This document shows, piece after piece, positions 59,622 through 63,885 of a stretch of DNA of 63,885 nucleotides. The DNA comes from an uncultured Verrucomicrobiaceae bacterium (GTDB lineage: Bacteria > Verrucomicrobiota > Verrucomicrobiia > Verrucomicrobiales > Verrucomicrobiaceae), in the NCBI GenBank assembly GCA_937872615.1, contig CALMTT010000593.1, forward strand, positions 1 to 63,885. Reading direction: 5' to 3'. A model generated the notes under the pieces. The model had not been told where the DNA came from, ran no database searches, and saw nothing but the letters and a program-made list of their open reading frames with translations. Made by a program: the position numbers and the translations under genes. Position 1 is the stretch's first letter. Each line of letters opens with the position of its first letter.

Positions 59622-61112
59622 CTACAAGACGCGCCTCGACCAGGGGAACCAGTTCGCAACGGTGCCATCAGCCTCCAGCGGCGGCAGTGTGACCTTGCGG
59701 AAACCGCGTTCGCAATGGACGAGCACGCACTCGTGGTCGCGGAGATTGCGGAGCTTATGGGGTTTGATTTTGTGTTCCTCGGTCTCGGAGTAGTTGACGT
59801 TGCGCTTGCCGGCACTGAAGCCCCACGAGCGCTTCACGACACGCTTCTTGCCAAGAAAATCGGCTGCTTGGACGGCATCGGCTTCGTCGGCGGCGCGGAA
59901 AATCATTCGGTTACGAAGGTTCAGCGTCAGCACCTTGGACTTGTCGTTGCCGAGCGGGGGCACGAATGAGGTCGTGCTCTGGGCGGCGGCGACGATGGTC
60001 GCGCCGGCCTCGCGGATCACGTCAACACAGTTGTAGTCGCTCGTGCCATCTTCGCTCGCAGTCATGAATCGCTGTGCTTCGTCGGCCCACAGGATTAGAA
60101 GATTGTTCCTCGCGCGATCGGTCTTGGGCTGATCGAAGCGACGGAGAGCGTGGCTGTAATAAAGGAGCTTGAGGAACGTGTTCACGTAGCGGCGCTCGGT
60201 TTGGAATTTCTGAGGCATGGTCGTGAGGATGATTTTGCCTTGGTCAATCGCGGCGAAATCGAACGTGCTTTCCTCTGTGCAGAACACTTCGGCGACTTCC
60301 GGTGTCAGGAAGTATTGCAGGTAGTTGCCGATGGTTTCGCGAACGCCGCCGGATTGCTCGTCGGGCTGGTTCAGGAAGCGATTCGCGAAGTGTGCGTAAA
60401 CCGCCTCGCGACGGGGCGTTTCAAGCAGCGATTCAAGGTTCTCCATTTCTTCTTCAAGCAACTCGCGGTCGGACAGCAACTCGAACACTCCGAGCAATGT
60501 GACCGGTCGTTTCAACTCGTACAGCAGTTCGAGCGCATGGGCGATGTGGGTTTGCGCCTGGCTTTTGAAGAATCCCTTGTCCCCGCCCTGCCCGAGACTT
60601 GTGGCCGTATCCACGACGAACTTGGCGTAGGTGGTGAATGGAATGCTCCGGTCGCCCGTCAAGTTGAAGCGATGCTGCGGTGTCCATTGAGCGTCCTCGC
60701 TGCCGGCGCGGATTCGCAACTGTATCAAATCCCCCTCGCGCCCGTAATGCTTCGCCATCGCCGTGAGTGTTTCCCAATACACCCCCTTTTCATCAATGCA
60801 CAGCCCTCCACATGTTGGCTCATGTTTGAAGACCTGGTGCGCCAGTTGATTGATGCCGGAACTGGTTTTTCCTGAGCCGGTGTCGCCGGTGATGAGCCAG
60901 CCGCGACAGAACTGCGTCCGTTTCCACCTCAACCCGCCGAGCCTCGCCACGTATCCTTTTCGGTTGCGCGGACTGAACAAGGGCCACGCCGCAAAGAGCG
61001 CCAGCAGGATACCGCCCGCGACCATGAGGTATTGGGGATTCCTTAACGCAAGCATGAGGTCTGGCGGCGGCAGAATTGGACCGAACGGGATGAGATCGAG
61101 TTTCACGGCCAT
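59622..61112 (-). CDS. VirD4/TraG/TraD-type coupling protein (T4CP-like ATPase)
   Basis: 496 residues. An N-terminal transmembrane helix (YLMVAGGILLALFAAWPLF) is followed by Walker A (LITGDTGSGKTSSGIN) and Walker B (NLLILWADEAQRF). DVIREAGATIVAAAQSTTSF is the sensor region typical of the TraG/VirD4/TrwB family. These hexameric ATPases bring relaxase-bound DNA to a secretion channel. It overlaps the upstream TraM-like gene by 10 bp. A diverged copy of its last 157 codons lies at 36073-36547. No mating-pair genes are in the window, so the element may only be mobilizable. Confidence 0.9.
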   Translation of the reverse strand: MAVKLDLIPFGPILPPPDLMLALRNPQYLMVAGGILLALFAAWPLFSPRNRKGYVARLGGLRWKRTQFCRGWLITGDTGSGKTSSGINQLAHQVFKHEPTCGGLCIDEKGVYWETLTAMAKHYGREGDLIQLRIRAGSEDAQWTPQHRFNLTGDRSIPFTTYAKFVVDTATSLGQGGDKGFFKSQAQTHIAHALELLYELKRPVTLLGVFELLSDRELLEEEMENLESLLETPRREAVYAHFANRFLNQPDEQSGGVRETIGNYLQYFLTPEVAEVFCTEESTFDFAAIDQGKIILTTMPQKFQTERRYVNTFLKLLYYSHALRRFDQPKTDRARNNLLILWADEAQRFMTASEDGTSDYNCVDVIREAGATIVAAAQSTTSFVPPLGNDKSKVLTLNLRNRMIFRAADEADAVQAADFLGKKRVVKRSWGFSAGKRNVNYSETEEHKIKPHKLRNLRDHECVLVHCERGFRKVTLPPLEADGTVANWFPWSRRVL

Positions 61113-61468
61113 GCCCTCCCAATCAGATAGCCGGCGAGCAAGCCTGCAACCGTCGCAAAGACGGCGGCGGCGCGGGTGATTCTGGCAGCACGATGGATCG
61201 GGGTCTGATGGCGCATGATTTCGAGCAGGGCCGCCGATTGTCCCTGAAATGTCCGTGCGGCTTCGCCCAGCTTCGTGATGTCCGCCCGGAATTGTTCAAA
61301 CGATGGAAACTCCCGCCGTCGGATTTCATCCCAATGCCGTTGGTGGATTCGGAACATCTCGACAAGGAGCATCACAGCGTCGTCTTCTCGCAGCCGATGC
61401 TTATCGCGCCACTCGGCGACCGCCTCGTCGAACTCTTCGTCGAAGTTGGGCTGTTCGTTGCTCGGCAT
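61103..61468 (-). CDS. TraM-like small protein with C-terminal membrane anchor
   Basis: 121 residues from the ATG at 61468 (MPSNEQPNFDEEFDE); the frame is open upstream but that part overlaps the ParA-like gene. The protein is helical (AVMLLVEMFRIHQRHWDEIR; FRADITKLGEAARTFQGQSA) with a C-terminal hydrophobic segment (AAVFATVAGLLAGYLIGRAW). Position after TraK- and TraL-like genes, size and tail anchor fit TraM of IncP-type transfer regions. The assignment rests on order and layout, not clear sequence motifs. Confidence 0.75.
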   Translation of the reverse strand: MPSNEQPNFDEEFDEAVAEWRDKHRLREDDAVMLLVEMFRIHQRHWDEIRRREFPSFEQFRADITKLGEAARTFQGQSAALLEIMRHQTPIHRAARITRAAAVFATVAGLLAGYLIGRAWP

Positions 61469-61472
61469 GGGA

Positions 61473-62165
61473 TTATTTGGCTGGCAACAAGAGGCCGGCG
61501 ACGGATTCGATCTCGGCGTAAAGCTTCCGTTGCCACGTTTGAAGGCGTTGCCGGTCAAGAAGGCTGAACGCCGGGTGTTTCGTCGCAGCCGTAATGGTCA
61601 GGTTCTCGGCGTTGAGGGCTTCCACCAGCCAGTCCTGCAACCGGCTCATGGCGATTTCCCGTCCGTTGAGCTTGTCCTTGAGTTGAGCGCGAACCTCCGA
61701 CGCCTCATACAATGCAAAACTGTCGCTGTGTGCGGCGTTGCGAACCACGACATAGCTGCATTGCTTTCCGAACTGGTCGGCAAGCCGTTGAATCTGGTCC
61801 ACGCTGTCCGCTTCGTGGTTGACCGGCATGACGAGTGTGAGCGCCGCGCCCATCGTGGATAGCACGGCGGGCAGGTCAATCTCGGCGAAGTAGTCAATAA
61901 ACAGGTCGGTGGACGCGGCGCGGCAATCCAAGACCACGAGATTGGCCTTCTCCAGTGCCGTGAATATCCCGTCGAGTTCCCGGCGATTGTCCAAGTCGAG
62001 GAATCGCGTGTCCGGGTGAAAACGCTTCAGCGTGGAGTTCTCGTTGTCGGAATCAATCGCGACGTGGGCAATGCCCTTGTCCTTGAGGAACTGGACGAAG
62101 TTCACTGCGAAGAAGCTTTTACCGACACCGCCTTTGCCGTTGAGAATCAAATCGAGTCGTTTCAT
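61473..62165 (-). CDS. ParA/MinD-like ATPase (TraL-like)
   Basis: 230 residues. The deviant Walker A is LNGKGGVGKSFFAVNF at the N-terminus; AIDSDNENSTLKRF (Walker A') and NLVVLDCRAASTDLF (Walker B) follow. ParA-type ATPases position DNA or transfer complexes. In IncP-like systems TraL has this fold and sits between traK and traM, as here. It overlaps the upstream gene by 4 bp (ATGA) and ends 4 bp before the TraM-like start. Confidence 0.9.
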   Translation of the reverse strand: MKRLDLILNGKGGVGKSFFAVNFVQFLKDKGIAHVAIDSDNENSTLKRFHPDTRFLDLDNRRELDGIFTALEKANLVVLDCRAASTDLFIDYFAEIDLPAVLSTMGAALTLVMPVNHEADSVDQIQRLADQFGKQCSYVVVRNAAHSDSFALYEASEVRAQLKDKLNGREIAMSRLQDWLVEALNAENLTITAATKHPAFSLLDRQRLQTWQRKLYAEIESVAGLLLPAK

Positions 62166-62593
62166 GTGGTTTGAGGTTTGAGCATCCGAACGTGGGCGAT
62201 GCGTGGGCCGCGAGCGCGAGCCGTCGTCGTGTCACTGCCGTCGGGATTCGTGACTGGTTCAGCCGACACTCCTGTTTCGGCGACTGGCGGCGACACCGGC
62301 CCTATTTCCCCTCCGTTGGATGACGCCATGAAGGGCGGACGTTTCCGCCCTGGCCGCTTTCGTGGCCGGACGTTTTCGCCGAGCACCTGATGGCAGAATT
62401 GTGCGATGGCGGTCTTGCTCGTCGGCAGGCAATGCTGCGTGAGAAGGTCGGCGATGGACCGATACGACGCGTGCTTCTGGCGCAACTCGACGATGACATC
62501 CTTCGCCGGGAGCAAGTCCTGGAATTTCTGCGGCCGGCGCGGCGTGAATTCTTCGACCGCCTTGCGGACTGTGGCTGGATCAAAGGAGGACAT
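62162..62593 (-). CDS. TraK-like DNA-binding accessory protein
   Basis: 143 residues from the ATG at 62593 (MSSFDPATVRKAVEEF), preceded by TCCTCCTTTG on the opposite strand, that is CAAAGGAGGA, a strong ribosome binding site. LLPAKDVIVELRQKHASYRS with ADLLTQHCLPTSKTAIAQFC looks like a small helix-turn-helix with the Y..I...L pattern of TraK-type oriT-binding proteins. The C-terminus is basic and disordered (RPRKRPGRKRPP). First gene of the tra-like operon; the gene-free region with repeats lies directly upstream. Confidence 0.75.
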   Translation of the reverse strand: MSSFDPATVRKAVEEFTPRRPQKFQDLLPAKDVIVELRQKHASYRSIADLLTQHCLPTSKTAIAQFCHQVLGENVRPRKRPGRKRPPFMASSNGGEIGPVSPPVAETGVSAEPVTNPDGSDTTTARARGPRIAHVRMLKPQTT

Positions 62594-63047
62594 AGGCTGG
62601 ATTGTAGCGAATGCGAACGAGGAAGCTGATCGGCGGCGATATGGCCACGGCGATGCGACCGCCCGGACAGTTCTTTGCCTGTTTGGGCTCACGGCCAGTG
62701 TTGTTCAGGAACGAGGCTGCGGACGTGGGAAATCCCAGATTGCGGCCTGTCTGCGGACCATTCGCAGCCCTTGCCGTTGTCATCTGAGAACGTGTCGAGG
62801 CCGTGTCTTTATCGGGGCTGCGGACTGACTGTTGCCGCGCCCGTTGGCGTGTCCTGGACGCGGCTGCGGACTGTGCACGGACATGGATCAGTCGCAACTG
62901 CGGCCTGTCCGCTGCCTGTCCATGTTCACGGATTTGCCGCGTCTGTGGTCGTGAGTGATTCATATCGCGTGGCTGTTTGGCGTATTGATCGCGACTCCTT
63001 TGCGGACGCAGAAACCTTCGGCACGAAGGGGTAACGCGTGCCTTGTC
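62594..63047. other. Gene-free region upstream of the tra-like operon
   Basis: About 450 bp between two minus-strand genes with no convincing coding frame. Codon structure is poor and the region is dominated by copies of a (G)GCTGCGGAC word and a TGCGGCCTGTC word. GTGGGA-aa-TCCCAG at 62725 forms a short hairpin. It must contain the promoter of the TraK-like operon. Confidence 0.55.
62715..63007. repeat. Cluster of short direct repeats (GGCTGCGGAC / TGCGGCCTGTC)
   Basis: GGCTGCGGAC occurs at 62715, 62816 and 62862. CTGCGGAC is at 62751 and TGCGGAC at 63001. TGCGGCCTGTC occurs at 62741 and 62899. Spacing is irregular (36, 65, 46, 139 bp), so this is not a CRISPR array. Binding sites for the TraK-like protein, or iterons of an origin, are the likely meanings. 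Confidence 0.5.
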
Positions 63048-63302
63048 TTAAACATGATGAGCAACACACTGCCTCCTCTGCTGCAGCAGATCGTCGCGCC
63101 ACTTCTCCAACTGCGCGGCCACGGTCTGAATTCGGGTGACCTGGTCGATGCTCACCACCTTGGCCCGTGCGGCGACATGCTCGCCAAAGCGGGTTTCCGG
63201 CAGGTCAATGATGATGTTCGCGGCGTTGTGATTGATGTGTTCGCCGAACCGTTTCAGCACGTGAATGGCGGTTCGGATTTGGGCTGTCGTCGGTGTTTGC
63301 AT
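63048..63302 (-). CDS. Small hypothetical protein in transfer region
   Basis: 84 residues from the ATG at 63302 (MQTPTTAQIRTAIHVLKRFG). Mostly helical with heptad-like spacing (VVSIDQVTRIQTVAAQLEKW). No recognised domain. It starts 2 bp after the stop of the next small gene upstream, so the two are co-expressed. Probably an accessory of the mobilization region; function unknown. Confidence 0.7.
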   Translation of the reverse strand: MQTPTTAQIRTAIHVLKRFGEHINHNAANIIIDLPETRFGEHVAARAKVVSIDQVTRIQTVAAQLEKWRDDLLQQRRQCVAHHV

Positions 63303-63304
63303 AA

Positions 63305-63583
63305 TCAGACGTGGATGCCGCGTGACGATTTGTGGGCCAACCTCTGCCGCTGCACTGGTCGGATTTTTGGAAGCCACTCCGCTCGCTGCGCTTGCTCAGT
63401 GGTTACGGGATGCGCCCAGGGGTCGTTGAAGCCGAGTCGGGCAGCGGTTTCCTCGGCGGCCTGTTTGGTGGGAGCTTCGACAACCGTGCGGAGTGGATCG
63501 CCCATCTCGCGGGCATATTCACGGTCCGTGTGGTAGATGCCCCATAGTTGGTTTCCCGGTTTCAGAGTCGCGGTTGTGCTCAT
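63305..63583 (-). CDS. Small hypothetical protein in transfer region
   Basis: 92 residues (MSTTATLKPGNQLWGIYHTD). A short mixed domain (YAREMGDPLRTVVEAPTKQA followed by AEETAARLGFNDPWAHPVT) similar in style to small plasmid proteins, without a family I recognise. It is divergent from the relaxase gene, sharing an 82-bp intergenic region with it that contains the nic-like site. Confidence 0.7.
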   Translation of the reverse strand: MSTTATLKPGNQLWGIYHTDREYAREMGDPLRTVVEAPTKQAAEETAARLGFNDPWAHPVTTEQAQRAEWLPKIRPVQRQRLAHKSSRGIHV

Positions 63584-63599
63584 GCCGACAGTTCAGCAC

Positions 63600-63665
63600 A
63601 AGCCGGTTTCGGGCTGGTGTATCTGTTACACAAAATGCGCGCACAGTCCGTGTATTGTCCGGTGC
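63600..63665. promoter_or_regulatory. Candidate oriT / relaxase promoter region
   Basis: GTGTA-tctgt-TACAC at 63617-63631 is a perfect small dyad. At 63653-63659 the sequence TATTGTC, within GTGTATTGTCCGG, resembles the nick region of TrwC/MobF plasmids (GTATTGTC in R388), and a GCGCGCAC stretch lies just before it. It ends right at the relaxase start. Position fits a cognate oriT, but this rests on a 7-8 nt match. Confidence 0.45.
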
Positions 63666-63885
63666 GTGGTCACGGCCAAGACGCAATACAACCTCAAGAA
63701 CGCCCGCGATTACTTCGAGGAACACCTCTGCGTCGGCGATTACTACCAGGAGGGCCAGCGCGTCGCCGGCGAATGGATTGGATTGGGCGCAGAGAGACTC
63801 GGCCTGTCCGGCAGTGTCCGCGCCGATGACTTTCTGCGGCTTTGCGAGAACCAACACCCGGCCACAGGTGAAACGCTCACGCAAC
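63666..63885 (+). CDS. MobF (TrwC/TraI-like) relaxase, N-terminal part
   Basis: The frame from the GTG at 63666 runs to the window end (about 73 codons): TAKTQYNLKNARDYFEEHL, VGDYYQEGQRVAGEWIGLGA, LGLSGSVRADDFLRLCEN. The DYY...G...GEW.G.GA..LGL.G.V....F..L pattern is the N-terminal signature of MobF relaxases, which nick oriT through N-terminal tyrosines and usually carry a C-terminal helicase. The catalytic histidine triad and helicase lie outside the window. It is divergent from the small tra-region genes. Confidence 0.85.
   Translation, partial: MVTAKTQYNLKNARDYFEEHLCVGDYYQEGQRVAGEWIGLGAERLGLSGSVRADDFLRLCENQHPATGETLTQ

Noticed and set aside
62715..63007. Short repeats considered as a CRISPR array
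   Set aside because: Repeat words are about 10 nt with irregular spacing and no cas genes.

Overview
The window looks like chromosomal DNA of a Verrucomicrobiota bacterium, probably of the Pedosphaera/Limisphaerales type. The signs are an ECF sigma factor with a TTHWSVV motif next to a kinase with a GLCPRCLL zinc-ribbon start, many small-ribbon (CPxC...CPxC) membrane proteins, and very large secreted propeller and Ig-type proteins that end in an NNWQEW..GTDPT plus FYRV/FYRL module. This placement is inference from style; no marker gene is present. No rRNA, tRNA or CRISPR array was seen.

Region A (1-1.6 kb, minus strand): an ECF sigma factor followed by a Ser/Thr kinase that runs off the left edge. 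Region B (1.6-36 kb, all plus strand): an accessory cluster made of three interleaved kinds of gene. (i) Ten intact genes carry one short four-cysteine zinc ribbon, in nine of them right at the start codon, fused to unrelated membrane, HEAT, TPR or propeller parts. Several share a fixed 36-nt leader that begins YTGAAAC. Decayed copies of the ribbon and of a neighbouring gene show that this unit has been duplicated and eroded. (ii) Six large secreted proteins (delta-60, SBBP-like, RCC1/Ig, alpha-barrel, ILEI-like and beta-helix types). (iii) Two regulatory or modification pairs: a BlaI repressor with an M56 peptidase behind a perfect palindrome, and a radical SAM/SPASM enzyme translationally coupled to a Tat-exported WD40 protein with a CxCxC / CxC...CxC tail. 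That second pair is the best candidate for an undescribed system. A conserved 51-bp element lies upstream of the first ribbon gene, divergent from the sigma gene, and again 30 kb away before the TPR ribbon gene, which suggests a shared promoter.

Region C (36-59.3 kb, all minus strand): a colinear 22-kb defence island. In transcription order: small HTH protein; DUF1998 helicase with a C-terminal nuclease domain; SNF2 helicase; Eco57I-type methyltransferase fused to a gamma-glutamylcyclotransferase-like domain (together a compact DISARM-like module); HEPN-like/CBS protein; DUF2971 protein; a SPARDA-type pair (DUF4365 nuclease-APAZ plus short Argonaute); membrane-anchored Mrr endonuclease; a small unknown protein translationally coupled to a TPR-CHAT protease. 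Most junctions are overlaps or gaps under 20 nt.

Region D (59.6-63.9 kb): mobilization genes. A TraK/TraL/TraM-like trio and a VirD4-type coupling protein are on the minus strand, and the start of a MobF (TrwC-like) relaxase is on the plus strand, with a TATTGTC nic-like sequence just before it. A diverged copy of the coupling protein's 3' end lies at the far side of the defence island (36.07-36.55 kb), next to a long hairpin. The island is therefore bracketed by mobile-element sequence and was probably brought in by conjugative mobilization.
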